Shown in pieces: positions 35,760-44,557 of a stretch of 64,000 nt of DNA. Every line of letters starts with the position of its first letter. Position 1 is the stretch's first letter. Source of the DNA: Candidatus Saccharimonadota bacterium. Lineage in GTDB: Bacteria; Patescibacteriota; Saccharimonadia; Saccharimonadales; Saccharimonadaceae. The notes below the pieces were generated by a model. It was not told the origin of the DNA. It saw only the letters and a list, made by a program, of their open reading frames with translations, and ran no database searches. The DNA lies in assembly GCA_017511925.1 (NCBI GenBank), contig JAFWHS010000003.1, forward strand, positions 18,713-82,712, read 5' to 3'. The position numbers were made by a program, and so were the translations under genes.

Positions 35760-36998
35760 TTAATCAATAGATTTTTGCAATTTTTTCATAATTTCTACGA
35801 GAGATACCACCTTATCGGAGACTTTAGTAAATTTACCATCTGAAGCGAGTTTGGCGCTCATTGTGTGAACTTTATCAGGATTTTTAAATATGGAATTGAT
35901 TGCGGTAGCCATTTGCTCTGGCTCTGGACCGTCCGTAAGCAAATAACTACCCTTTGGTAAAATTTCGGTAAGATCCGGATCTACAATTATGGTAGGGGTA
36001 GCAGTAACTGCAGCCTCGAGTAAGGACATACCGAAAGTATCATAGTTGTAAGAAACCAAGACGTCTAGGTGGGCTTTTTCTAAATGCGCTCTAACCGTGT
36101 TGAAACTTTTTTCACCGTTAAATGTAACGTTTAGCTTATGGCGACGAGCGTATTTTTTGGCTTTGGGAAGGTCAAATCCATCACCATAAACATCCAAATG
36201 ATATTTTCCTTTAACCATGGTAAGCGCCTTTAAAAATGGCAAGATACGCTTTTCGCCTTGTACGCGAGAATGCCAGATAATCTCAAGTGTCTCGCCTGGG
36301 ATAAATGACTTTGGCATAGGTTTAGCAGCAAAGAACTGGTCACTGATCCCATGATGCAAAGACAAAATTGGAACAGTAACACCGTAATGAATTAGTTTTT
36401 TGCAAAAGTGCTCTGAAGGGGTTAAGACGAGATCGGCATAGTTAGCGTGATTTATCATCATGGTCCACATCTTAGCACGCGCAGTAGTGGTAGCTAAATA
36501 ATTGTCCTTGTGGATTTTTATAGTATGCGGAACATACCAAGAGTGGATAAAATTAAGTGCGGTGGCAGTGATAGTGCGAAATCCAAATGGGATTGCGGTC
36601 ATAACTCCGGAATCCTCTCTGCCGTGCATGACTTGAATAGCTGGAATACGATATGAGTGGGCAAGCCTTAAGCCAGCAATAGAACATCCAGCTTCATAAT
36701 GAATGTAAAAACAATCAAAACTTTTAAGTTCGGGGTGATTTTTTTGAAGCCAACGAACAACAACACCGGGGCGGCGCGAAATAGGAGCAATACCGCGACC
36801 GAGAATACGACAACTTGGTACTGGATAAATATGCTGTTTAGTTAATTTTTTGAGCTCAATTTCGGAATGTGGATAGGCGCTAGAAAAAACGCAGACCGTA
36901 TGGCCTTGACGTTCGAGTTCAGCCTTTTCAGCATTGATAGTGGAGACAATACCACCGGAAAGATCTAAATAACAATCTGAGAAAAAAGCAATCTTCAT
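35760..36998 (-). CDS. Glycosyltransferase family 4 (GT-B fold)
   Basis: 412 residues. N-terminal GIVSTINAEKAELERQGHTV is the acceptor-side glycine-rich start of GT4 enzymes; the C-terminal donor half has VDVYGDGFDL-like, NVTFNGEKSFNTVRAHLEKAHLDVLVSYNYDTFGMSLLEAAVTATP with the EX7E-type motif. It moves a sugar from a nucleotide or lipid donor to an envelope glycan or glycolipid. Its ATG is only 12 bases downstream of tRNA-Leu on the same strand, with no clear ribosome site, so it seems to be transcribed with the tRNA. Confidence 0.82.
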   Translation of the reverse strand: MKIAFFSDCYLDLSGGIVSTINAEKAELERQGHTVCVFSSAYPHSEIELKKLTKQHIYPVPSCRILGRGIAPISRRPGVVVRWLQKNHPELKSFDCFYIHYEAGCSIAGLRLAHSYRIPAIQVMHGREDSGVMTAIPFGFRTITATALNFIHSWYVPHTIKIHKDNYLATTTARAKMWTMMINHANYADLVLTPSEHFCKKLIHYGVTVPILSLHHGISDQFFAAKPMPKSFIPGETLEIIWHSRVQGEKRILPFLKALTMVKGKYHLDVYGDGFDLPKAKKYARRHKLNVTFNGEKSFNTVRAHLEKAHLDVLVSYNYDTFGMSLLEAAVTATPTIIVDPDLTEILPKGSYLLTDGPEPEQMATAINSIFKNPDKVHTMSAKLASDGKFTKVSDKVVSLVEIMKKLQKSID

Positions 36999-37010
36999 AT
37001 TCTAATGTCT

Positions 37011-37097
37011 TGGTGGGCGAGGAGGGACTTGAACCCTCACGACCCGAAGGTCACAAGATTTTGAGTCTAGCGCGTCTACCAGTTCCGCCACTCGCCC
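37011..37097 (-). tRNA. tRNA-Leu (anticodon CAA)
   Basis: 87 bases including an encoded CCA. Acceptor GGGCGAG pairs with CTCGCCC; long variable arm (GTGACCTTCGGGTCGT) as in type II tRNAs; T arm GAGGGTTCAAGTCCCTC. Anticodon loop CTCAAAA gives CAA (reads UUG). The anticodon stem holds one T-T mismatch. A TACAAT box lies about 10 bases upstream. Confidence 0.93.
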
Positions 37098-37135
37098 ATC
37101 TTGCGTATATTGTACCATAAAATGTGTGAATATGC

Positions 37136-37141
37136 TATAAT
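37136..37141 (+). promoter_or_regulatory. -10 box of the sortase gene (leaderless)
   Basis: TATGCTATAAT, six bases before the ATG at 37148. Confidence 0.6.
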
Positions 37142-37147
37142 TTGTTT

Positions 37148-38299
37148 ATGGATTCAAACTCTGGTGGGCAAAAACAGAGAGACTTGCAAAGGCAAGCGGC
37201 AGCACAAATCGCTAGGAAAAAAGTCCTAGCGGCTTATACTGAAGCGGCAGAAAAATCAGCTCGCGCCAGCAGAGTAGAAAATCAGCATCTAAAGGATCGT
37301 CCAATCACTACAAAAATTAATTCTGAATCATGGAAAAAATATCATTCGGCGTGGCAGGATTATTATCAAAAATATTATAGTGAATATTATTCGAACGCAG
37401 CCCGTAATTATATTGCAAAGGAAAAGTTAAAAGAAGCGCGCGACCAAGCCGAGGAAGACGAAATTTTGTATGCATTGGCCCGTGCTGGCGGCAAGAGTGA
37501 CAAAAGCGCCGGACTAAAGCTCCGCTCAGAGATTCAAAAAAAAGCTACCGATAGTGCAAAAAGAACTCGCCGATTTCGCAAGTTTATTCCTTTGATGGCT
37601 GGCATTGCGGTAACTTTGTTTATACTATTTTTGCAATACAATAGACTAATCTTCGCGCCCATTATGGCTTATATCTCGCCGGGCAATGCGCCAGCATCAG
37701 AAATAGAAGCCTTAGATCCGACTATCACGCAAACCGTGTCGGCTGATCCGCGCTTAATTATCCCAAAATTAAATATTGATGTACCAATTAGATTTGGAGT
37801 GGCGCTGCCCGATGTAATGAGCGCCATGAATAACGGTGTAGCGCACTATAGGATAAGTGGTGCCAGTGCTTATCCTGGGCAAATTGGTAATTTTATTATT
37901 ACCGGACATTCAGCGGGAGACGTTTACAGCTCAAACCCTTACAAATATATTTTTTCGGGGCTTGAGCGCTTAGAAGATGGCGACTTAATTTACGTAAATT
38001 ATGAATCTACAAGATACACTTACCAGGTAATAAAGAAAGAGGTGATTGAGCCAACCAATGTGGCCGCGTTAGTCGTAGAAACTAATAAACCGCTCATAAC
38101 TTTGGTGACCTGCACACCATTAGGGACTTCTCGTTATCGTCTACTAGTAACCGGCGAACAAATCTCACCAAGTTATGACGAATCCGCAGACGCCGAAGAG
38201 GAAGCAGGTAAACTAACGCCCGTCACGGACGAGGTGGAATTGCCATCAAACGAACCCTCTTTCTTTGAAGGCATATGGAATTGGCTAACAGGGCAATAA
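37148..38299 (+). CDS. Sortase with a long cytoplasmic N-terminus
   Basis: 383 residues from the ATG at 37148 (an in-frame TTG at 37142 is less likely since it would precede the transcript start). Residues 1-145 are charged, helical and Tyr-rich (DYYQKYYSEYYSN), then one membrane segment (about 147-165), then the sortase barrel: TGHSAG with catalytic His254, LVTCTPLG with Cys322, and Arg331 in SRYRLLV. The TCTPLG context resembles class E and D sortases. It anchors surface proteins to the wall. A candidate substrate with a PLATG motif is at 42074-43045. The large cytoplasmic part is unusual for a sortase. Confidence 0.88.
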   Translation: MDSNSGGQKQRDLQRQAAAQIARKKVLAAYTEAAEKSARASRVENQHLKDRPITTKINSESWKKYHSAWQDYYQKYYSEYYSNAARNYIAKEKLKEARDQAEEDEILYALARAGGKSDKSAGLKLRSEIQKKATDSAKRTRRFRKFIPLMAGIAVTLFILFLQYNRLIFAPIMAYISPGNAPASEIEALDPTITQTVSADPRLIIPKLNIDVPIRFGVALPDVMSAMNNGVAHYRISGASAYPGQIGNFIITGHSAGDVYSSNPYKYIFSGLERLEDGDLIYVNYESTRYTYQVIKKEVIEPTNVAALVVETNKPLITLVTCTPLGTSRYRLLVTGEQISPSYDESADAEEEAGKLTPVTDEVELPSNEPSFFEGIWNWLTGQ

Positions 38300-38300
38300 A

Positions 38301-39689
38301 TTATTTCGCAATAACTTCGCGTATAAGATTGCCATCTGAAAAGTAATAAAGCCATTTGTCGCTCGTAATAGTGACAGGGAAACGTTCAGAAACATTGGTG
38401 GCTAGTTCGCGACGATTGAGTCCATCAAAATCATAGACGACTAAAGCTCCGTCCTTGACATCGTAAATCATGTCGTCGTCTAGCCAACCAAAATGTAGGG
38501 AATCAAGCGTCCATTCATGGATATCAAGAGACTCCATATCAAAAGTGGCTATCGACGTACCGGATCGCATAAAGACAAATTCGCCAGCGTGTCCAATTTT
38601 TACGAAATCTGGAATAAAACTAATAGACTTAGAGACAACATCTGAATTAGAATCTTTTTTATAAACGGAAATCCTGTCGCCTGTAACGACAGTAATATAT
38701 TTGTCGTCATAAAATTGACTGATGAAAATTTTTGCATTAGCGTCGACTACAATATCGTCTAGCTTTGTTAGATTATTGCTACCAATTTTAGTCAGCACAG
38801 CCTCACCTCCGGCAATATATACAAGATTTGAGTCTAGATGATCGTAGCTTTGTACGTTTTCCGCTAAAATAGCCGAAATTTGACGATTTGATACATCGAT
38901 TCTGTGTAGATTGCCGTTCCGAATTGCCAGCAAAGTGCCAGAAGATTGATCAAAAATCTGAACTTCACTAAAATCTGTAGCAAATTCACGGGTGAGATTA
39001 ACACTAGCAGACGGAGTATTAATATTAATAAGTACCCACTCTAAAGACTCGCCATTTTGTATTTTAAATAAGACATGTTCGCTGGCACCATCCCAATCCG
39101 CATCAAGAATAGTGCCACTAAAAAGGCCAGACGAAGCACCTTCCGCTAAGCTAACTGCTGAGAATATTTTAGAAATGTCTATAGTTCTAGGTTCAAGATT
39201 TTCACTGTCCAGATTAAGTAGAGTCCACATCGTGGTATCATTTGCAATTAGCACACGCTTACGATTCGGTGAGACGGTAGCGAAAGTGGCGCTAACTGCA
39301 TCGTAGACCGCTTTCTTCTCTCGTTCTAGCAGAAATAATCTCGGATAATGCAGCCGATAAAGTAAACCTTCGCGTACCTTAATGGTTTTTGACCAGGAAT
39401 CGTATCCATCTTTTGTAAGGACTACGCTATGCTCGCCACTAGACAGAACCTTACTAGTGTTGGTGCGTTGAAAAATATTAGATTCACCGTCTATCTCTAC
39501 ATTAGCGCCGGTGGGAACGGAAGAAACTTGCAGCATACCTTGACGTTCTACTGTGAAATCAGAATTAATCCAATAGCCTGAAACTATCAAAGCTAGAACC
39601 GTAACTACGGCTACAACGGCTACAACCATAATACTTTCTGAAACTATAATACGAAGACTTTGACGTCTCGCGCGTTTTTCGGGATCCAT
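38301..39689 (-). CDS. PEGA-domain membrane protein with WD/beta-propeller-like repeats
   Basis: 462 residues from the ATG at 39687-39689, six bases after TATAAT. One membrane segment (about 20-40), then a PEGA domain (GMLQVSSVPTGANVEIDGE... SGEHSVVLTKDGYDSWSKTI), then about 350 residues of beta repeats such as SPNRKRVLIANDTTMWTLLNL and DDDMIYDVKDGALVVYDFDGL, resembling a beta-propeller. PEGA domains occur in bacterial surface proteins. It converges on the sortase gene with one base between the ends of the two coding regions. Envelope role inferred. Confidence 0.72.
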   Translation of the reverse strand: MDPEKRARRQSLRIIVSESIMVVAVVAVVTVLALIVSGYWINSDFTVERQGMLQVSSVPTGANVEIDGESNIFQRTNTSKVLSSGEHSVVLTKDGYDSWSKTIKVREGLLYRLHYPRLFLLEREKKAVYDAVSATFATVSPNRKRVLIANDTTMWTLLNLDSENLEPRTIDISKIFSAVSLAEGASSGLFSGTILDADWDGASEHVLFKIQNGESLEWVLININTPSASVNLTREFATDFSEVQIFDQSSGTLLAIRNGNLHRIDVSNRQISAILAENVQSYDHLDSNLVYIAGGEAVLTKIGSNNLTKLDDIVVDANAKIFISQFYDDKYITVVTGDRISVYKKDSNSDVVSKSISFIPDFVKIGHAGEFVFMRSGTSIATFDMESLDIHEWTLDSLHFGWLDDDMIYDVKDGALVVYDFDGLNRRELATNVSERFPVTITSDKWLYYFSDGNLIREVIAK

Positions 39690-39695
39690 AAGATA

Positions 39696-39701
39696 ATTAT
39701 A
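39696..39701 (-). promoter_or_regulatory. -10 box of the PEGA-protein gene (leaderless)
   Basis: TATAAT on the minus strand followed by TATCTT and the ATG. Confidence 0.55.
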
Positions 39702-39778
39702 ACATAACATTTTATTCATAATACTTGCGTTTTTGTGGATAAATGTGTATTATTTATATAAGAATAAGCGAGGTAATG

Positions 39779-40603
39779 ATGTTAGAAGATATTAAAGGCG
39801 AGCAAGCCACAAAAATACATCGTCGGATGCATGCTCCGATTAGTCAGGATGTTGTAGTACACGTAAACAAAGTGCAAGATATGACTATGAGGCCTCGCAA
39901 TCAGAGAATACTTGGCAATTCGATCGGAGACAATAACACTAGACAGGCAGTAAATTTAGCAAAAATAGACGAACAGCTAAATGCACGTAAAGAGGAAAAA
40001 CCAGAACAATCAACACGGCCTACCGCAAAGGAAATTAAAGAGCAGGAAATCCAAAAAGCTCTAAACATTGCCTCGAAGAAATATCTTAGCCGTAAGGAAG
40101 CAAAGAAAGCCAAAAAGGCAAGAAAATCTGACGAGATGACTTTTGGATTCCGACGCATGGTGCTAGCAATGGTTTGTGCAGCTGCAGCTGTATTTGCGAT
40201 TGTGTATTTTGTAAATCTCAACGCTACGGATATATCACTCAAGGTTACCGCTATGCAAACTGGCATAGAAGCTTCTTATCCATCTTATATACCACGAGAT
40301 TATAGTCTATCCGACATCACGTCTGAAAACGGCAAGATTATAATGAATTTTAGAAACTCTTCTAGTGGCGACGCCTACACACTGACTGAGGAGGCCTCCT
40401 CTTGGGATTCTACGGCCTTACTAAATAATTACGTAAAAGGTGAGTTTGGCGATAATTACACCATATTAAAAGAACAAGGATTAACTATCTACGTAAGCAA
40501 TAGTGACGCTACATGGGTGAATGGTGGCATACTGTTTAGAATAAAAACTACTTCTGGTAGCCTCACCAAAAAGCAAATCCAAACAATTGCGACATCTCTG
40601 TAA
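39779..40603 (+). CDS. Single-pass membrane protein with DUF4367-like extracellular part
   Basis: About 274 residues. GAGG at 39770-39773 favours the ATG at 39779 over the ATG at 39776. A charged cytoplasmic domain of about 125 residues rich in Lys/Arg (KKAKKARKSDE) precedes a membrane segment (about 132-152). The outer part (MNFRNSSSGDAYTLTEEASSWDSTALLNNYV..., LTIYVSNSDATWVNGGILFRIKT) resembles DUF4367, a domain often attached to anti-sigma or sporulation membrane proteins. Function not known. The gltX promoter begins just after its stop. Confidence 0.55.
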   Translation: MLEDIKGEQATKIHRRMHAPISQDVVVHVNKVQDMTMRPRNQRILGNSIGDNNTRQAVNLAKIDEQLNARKEEKPEQSTRPTAKEIKEQEIQKALNIASKKYLSRKEAKKAKKARKSDEMTFGFRRMVLAMVCAAAAVFAIVYFVNLNATDISLKVTAMQTGIEASYPSYIPRDYSLSDITSENGKIIMNFRNSSSGDAYTLTEEASSWDSTALLNNYVKGEFGDNYTILKEQGLTIYVSNSDATWVNGGILFRIKTTSGSLTKKQIQTIATSL

Positions 40604-40609
40604 AAGTGG

Positions 40610-40615
40610 TATAAT
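40610..40615 (+). promoter_or_regulatory. -10 box of gltX (leaderless)
   Basis: GTGGTATAAT, seven bases before the ATG at 40623 and six bases after the preceding stop. Confidence 0.6.
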
Positions 40616-40622
40616 TGTGGGC

Positions 40623-42062
40623 ATGAAAGCTATCACTCGTTTCGCACCAAGCCCTACAGGTTATATTCATATTGGGAACGTCCGTTCGGCAATTTACCCC
40701 TATCTCGTGGCTCGCCAAACTGGCGGCAAAATGATTTTGCGCATTGAAGATACCGACAGAGAGCGCTATGTAGAGGGCGCAACAGAGCTGATAGAAGACA
40801 CTTTGAGATGGCTAGGCCTAGATTGGGATGAGGGCCCAATCGTAGGTGGTCCAAGTGAGCCTTATTTTCAGAGTGAACGTCGTGAAATTTATTTAAAATG
40901 GGTACAGAAATTACTAGATAGTGGACGCGCTTATGCTGATCCTACTCCACCGGAAAAAATCGATGAGTATCGTCGTAAGTGTAACGAGGAAAAAGTTCCG
41001 TTTTTGTATCGCAATTTTCGGCCAGAAAATCCGCCAAAATGGGAACCAGGTATACCTATTCGCTTTAAGGCCGAGCCGAAAGAGTATAGTTGGCACGATG
41101 CAGTAATGGGCGATATGCATACTGGTCCGGAAGTATTGGATGATATTATCTTGATTAAACGTGATGGCTACCCAACTTATAACTTTGCGCATATTGTAGA
41201 TGATGCTGAAATGGGCGTAACTCACGTGATGCGCGGAGTTGAGTATCTTTCCAGTACACCAAATTATCTAGCGTTATATGAAGCTTTTGGTTTAGAGCGA
41301 CCGATACTAATATCGCTACCACACATCCTGGCCCCACAGGGAAATAAAAAACTTGGCAAACGCGACGGAGCAAAATCTGTCACCGAATATCGTGACGACG
41401 GAGTATTGCCGGAAGCCATGTTGAATTATTTAGCGTGTCTTGGCTGGAATGACGGCACTGAGCAGGAAATTTATACAAAGGATGAATTGATTAAAAGTTT
41501 TTCTATTGATCGTATCCAAAATTCCGGTGCACGTTATGACGAGACGAAATTGCTCTGGTTGAATGGTCAGTGGATCCGCAGGATTTTTGACGAGCAGGGA
41601 GCGAGAGCATTATATGATAGAACCGTAAACTTCTGGCCAGAAGTTGCAGCCAGCTACTCTGAGGAATACCGTGTAAAGGTACTATCTATTATCTACGATA
41701 GGCTAAAAACCATGTCAGACCTTAAGACTATGACAGAATATTTCTTCGTAGACCCTGACATTGATATAAATATGCTCGTAGAAAATAAGTTTTTGAAGAA
41801 GCTTTCTGAAGCGGAGATAGAAGAATTGCTCAAGATGTCCATAAATGAACTTTCTGAACCTAAAGAATGGAATCCTGAAAGTCTGCAAGAAAAATTGAAC
41901 GATTTATTAGCTAAAACTGGTCGCAAACCAGCAGAACTTTTTAGTCTAATCAGAATCGCTATATCATTTGCGCCGTTTAGTCCTGCACTAAATCTAACCA
42001 TGGATGTACTTGGGCGCGAAACAACACTAGCAAGACTAAATGCCGTAGCCAGAAGTATTTAA
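40623..42062 (+). CDS. gltX: Glutamyl-tRNA synthetase
   Basis: 479 residues from the ATG at 40623. Class I signature HIGN (for HIGH) in RFAPSPTGYIHIGNVRSAIYPYL, RIEDTDRERYVEGATELIEDTL, and the KMSKS-equivalent KLGKRDGAKSV. The C-terminal anticodon-binding domain is complete to TLARLNAVA. It charges tRNA-Glu and, given GatCAB, probably also tRNA-Gln. The tRNA-Glu(CTC) gene lies about 2.4 kb downstream. Confidence 0.95.
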   Translation: MKAITRFAPSPTGYIHIGNVRSAIYPYLVARQTGGKMILRIEDTDRERYVEGATELIEDTLRWLGLDWDEGPIVGGPSEPYFQSERREIYLKWVQKLLDSGRAYADPTPPEKIDEYRRKCNEEKVPFLYRNFRPENPPKWEPGIPIRFKAEPKEYSWHDAVMGDMHTGPEVLDDIILIKRDGYPTYNFAHIVDDAEMGVTHVMRGVEYLSSTPNYLALYEAFGLERPILISLPHILAPQGNKKLGKRDGAKSVTEYRDDGVLPEAMLNYLACLGWNDGTEQEIYTKDELIKSFSIDRIQNSGARYDETKLLWLNGQWIRRIFDEQGARALYDRTVNFWPEVAASYSEEYRVKVLSIIYDRLKTMSDLKTMTEYFFVDPDIDINMLVENKFLKKLSEAEIEELLKMSINELSEPKEWNPESLQEKLNDLLAKTGRKPAELFSLIRIAISFAPFSPALNLTMDVLGRETTLARLNAVARSI

Positions 42063-42073
42063 TATTTATTTAA

Positions 42074-43045
42074 TTAATAATCGTAATAATCTTCGTCTTC
42101 ATCCTCTTCTTCGTCTTTCTTGCGCTTAGCAAGAATGAAGAAGAAAGCTCCTGAAGTGGCTGCAATAGCCGCAGTAATTGCTAAACCAGTAGCGAGCGGA
42201 GTACCTTCGATAATATTGAATACGCCTTGCGGGGCGGTGTATTCTACTGTATGAGTATCACCCTCTGTCACTATAGTGGTGGTGGTATCGTTTCCATTTG
42301 ATGAAGAAGTATAATTATAAACTGTGGCACCGGAATCACTACCAGCGGCCACATAGGTACCAGTGTTATTATTGGCAACCGTATCGTCTGCCGGAGTGAC
42401 TGGATTTTCTGGAGCTGGGACATTATTTTCTGTAGAAATGCCAGAAACAACACTAATAACTACAGTGTTTGTATAGGTGCCAGAGTCAGACGATGAACTA
42501 GCTTTAGCACCGAAATAAATACTTTGTGAACTTGAAGCAGTAGATTCTGCACGCAGCACCGTAACTGGCGTGCTACTAGAACCTACTAGTGGCTTGTAAG
42601 TGCTATTGCCGACACCGCTCGCATCGTCTGGAGTATTGCTGCTCCAGCTAGCAAGACTAGATGTATTACTTAGCGAGTATCCCCAACGATCATTTGGGAA
42701 ATTGGAGCGTGTGGTGTTGCTACTAAGAGTCGGTATGGTATCGGCAGAAAAAGTATTAGTGAGATCTGGAGTGGTGGTCTTTGTGGTCATAAAGGCCGTA
42801 AAACCATTGCCATTATTGGTGGTCACCTCTAGTCCTACAGTGTTACGCAAAAAATCGCCAGTGGAACCGGCAACACCGGAACTAGGTTTGGTGACAGAAA
42901 CAATTAGAACCTCGTCAATGTCGAGCTGGAACTGAGTATTGCTTGCAGTTGCCATAGTAAATGGAGCAACAGATATTGAAGATAAGAATGCTAATAGGGT
43001 AAAGCTACTTAGAATGTTTATTTTAAGTATATTCCTTCTGACCAT
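42074..43045 (-). CDS. Exported protein with C-terminal membrane anchor and a PLATG sorting-like motif
   Basis: 323 residues from the ATG at 43043-43045, six bases after TATAAT. Signal peptide about 1-35 (cleavage near MATA-S). Mature domain: GNGFTAFMTT, DTIPTLSS, NDRWGYSL, SIYFGAKASSSSDSGTYTNTVVISVV, the same order as in the protein at 35155-35733. A low-complexity Pro/Thr/Ser/Asn stretch leads to EGTPLATG, a hydrophobic segment, KRKK and an acidic tail (DEEEDEDEDYYDY). This resembles a cell-wall sorting signal with PLATG in place of LPxTG; the acidic tail is unusual. It may be a substrate of the sortase at 37148. Confidence 0.65.
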   Translation of the reverse strand: MVRRNILKINILSSFTLLAFLSSISVAPFTMATASNTQFQLDIDEVLIVSVTKPSSGVAGSTGDFLRNTVGLEVTTNNGNGFTAFMTTKTTTPDLTNTFSADTIPTLSSNTTRSNFPNDRWGYSLSNTSSLASWSSNTPDDASGVGNSTYKPLVGSSSTPVTVLRAESTASSSQSIYFGAKASSSSDSGTYTNTVVISVVSGISTENNVPAPENPVTPADDTVANNNTGTYVAAGSDSGATVYNYTSSSNGNDTTTTIVTEGDTHTVEYTAPQGVFNIIEGTPLATGLAITAAIAATSGAFFFILAKRKKDEEEDEDEDYYDY

Positions 43046-43051
43046 AACCAC

Positions 43052-43057
43052 ATTATA
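43052..43057 (-). promoter_or_regulatory. -10 box of the anchored exported protein (leaderless)
   Basis: TATAAT on the minus strand followed by GTGGTT and the ATG. Confidence 0.55.
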
Positions 43058-43113
43058 ACACAACCTTTTTAAATTTGTGATAAAATTATTATAAAAATAA
43101 TCGGGGATTAAAT

Positions 43114-44337
43114 ATGCAACCAGAAGCGCCAAAAAATAGCATTATAGTTCAACCGGAAGAGCCAAAAAAGCCGGCCAAAAACAAGAGACCCTGGCTTGGT
43201 TTTATGATAGCCGGGATCATCGGAATTATAGGTGGGTTAGCAATGATCCTTGGTGCTTTGTTTATACCAGAAAAGACCTTGGCTGGCATTAGTTTTCCGA
43301 CTATCCCATCGGAGGCCGCTTCCGACAAAGTTTATAGCAAATTGACCGGTGAAGAATTAGCTAGCGGCGCCGATATAAATGCTCCAGCTTACTGTATACA
43401 AACCCCAAATGGAACCGATGGCGCCCGTCCGCAAGCCGGATTGACTCAGGCGGGCGTAGTGTTTGAGGCGATTGCTGAAGCAGGCATTACAAGGTTTGCG
43501 GCAATTTATCAAAATCCTACTTCGGCAGTGATCGGGCCAATCCGATCACTCAGGATATATTATTTGCAGTGGGATACACCGTTTGACTGTACAATTGTGC
43601 ACGCTGGTGGGTCTGGTGATGCATTGGCTGCAGTAGCCTCTGGTGGATATAAAGACCTGACAGAGAATTATACTTATATGTATCGCGGTACATACGGTTC
43701 AAGGCTATGGAATAACCTATTTACTACATCGTCATATCTTGCGCAATTTAGCAATGATAGTGGTTATACAACTTCCGACATAAAAGGGTTCTCTAGGATG
43801 ACACCGGAGGAATCCAGCAGGGCGCGCGTAGATGCTAGTGTAGCAGAAAAACTAGTTATCACCGAGCCAGCCACGGGTGATTTATCAAGCATAAATGCTA
43901 CTGTGCAAAATATTGCATTAAGATTCGGCGGTTGGGCCTCCTTCAATGTAAACTATGCATATGACGCTAGTACGAATAGTTACAAGAGAGGTTATGAAAG
44001 TGGCGTAGCGCACGAAGTATATGAGTGCCCGGCTGAGGATCTAGGCGAGCGTAATCCGGAAGATGTATGCACGCTTACACAAATGTCACCGAACGTAGTG
44101 ATAGCGATGGTCGTACAGGAGAGTAAGGCTTCAGACAACTATCACGAAGATATAAAAGCTGTGGGATCTGGCAATGTATATATTTTCCAAAACGGCACCG
44201 CGATCAAGGGCGAGTGGGTAAAAGGTTCAGCTGCGGAACAAATAAAGTTTTACGACGAAGATGGCGACGAAATTAAGTTGGCACCTGGTCAAACCTTTGT
44301 AGAAGCTATTCCAAGCTACGGAAGTATTGAATATTAA
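43114..44337 (+). CDS. DUF3048 (YerB-like) exported protein
   Basis: 407 residues. N-terminal membrane segment about 30-52 (FMIAGIIGIIGGLAMILGALF). The DUF3048 core is clear: RPQAGLTQAGVVFEAIAEAGITRFAAIYQN, IGPIRSLRIYYLQWDTPFDCTIVHAGGSGDAL, then VNYAYDASTNSYKR and the late DDEIKLAPGQTFVEAIPS-like C-terminus. Related proteins are membrane-bound and of unknown role, often near wall or cell-division genes. The ribosome site is GGGGA seven bases before the ATG. It is followed by the tRNA-Glu promoter. Confidence 0.8.
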   Translation: MQPEAPKNSIIVQPEEPKKPAKNKRPWLGFMIAGIIGIIGGLAMILGALFIPEKTLAGISFPTIPSEAASDKVYSKLTGEELASGADINAPAYCIQTPNGTDGARPQAGLTQAGVVFEAIAEAGITRFAAIYQNPTSAVIGPIRSLRIYYLQWDTPFDCTIVHAGGSGDALAAVASGGYKDLTENYTYMYRGTYGSRLWNNLFTTSSYLAQFSNDSGYTTSDIKGFSRMTPEESSRARVDASVAEKLVITEPATGDLSSINATVQNIALRFGGWASFNVNYAYDASTNSYKRGYESGVAHEVYECPAEDLGERNPEDVCTLTQMSPNVVIAMVVQESKASDNYHEDIKAVGSGNVYIFQNGTAIKGEWVKGSAAEQIKFYDEDGDEIKLAPGQTFVEAIPSYGSIEY

Positions 44338-44349
44338 GCTATTTTGTGC

Positions 44350-44355
44350 TATAAT
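44350..44355 (+). promoter_or_regulatory. -10 box upstream of tRNA-Glu
   Basis: GTGCTATAAT, about 85 bases before the tRNA. The intervening leader contains a 28-base palindrome. Confidence 0.5.
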
Positions 44356-44403
44356 TAGGGTATACCGTATTCGCTACGCTCATACTGGAGCCTGCGTTCG
44401 CTC

Positions 44404-44431
44404 TTTAAAACAAAACAAGTTTTGTTTTAAA
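44404..44431. repeat. Perfect 28-base palindrome before tRNA-Glu
   Basis: Two 13-base arms (TTTAAAACAAAAC and its complement) around AA. Not followed by a T run, so not a plain terminator. Confidence 0.75.
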
Positions 44432-44441
44432 TCTCTCACTT

Positions 44442-44518
44442 GGTTCCGTCGTCTAGTGGTCTAGGACGTCTGGTTCTCATCCAGAAAATCGCGGGTTCGA
44501 CTCCCGCCGGAATCACCA
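44442..44518 (+). tRNA. tRNA-Glu (anticodon CTC)
   Basis: 77 bases with encoded CCA. Acceptor GGTTCCG with CGGAATC (one G-T pair); anticodon arm TCTGG-TTCTCAT-CCAGA gives CTC; T arm GCGGGTTCGACTCCCGC. Directly followed by a terminator. Confidence 0.95.
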
Positions 44519-44557
44519 AGCATTAAAAGAAGCCCTTTGGGGCTTATTTTAATGCTT
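44519..44557 (+). terminator. Terminator after tRNA-Glu
   Basis: AGCATTAAAA and AAGCCC pair with GGGCTT and TTTTAATGCT around TTTG; T-rich 3' arm. Confidence 0.8.
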
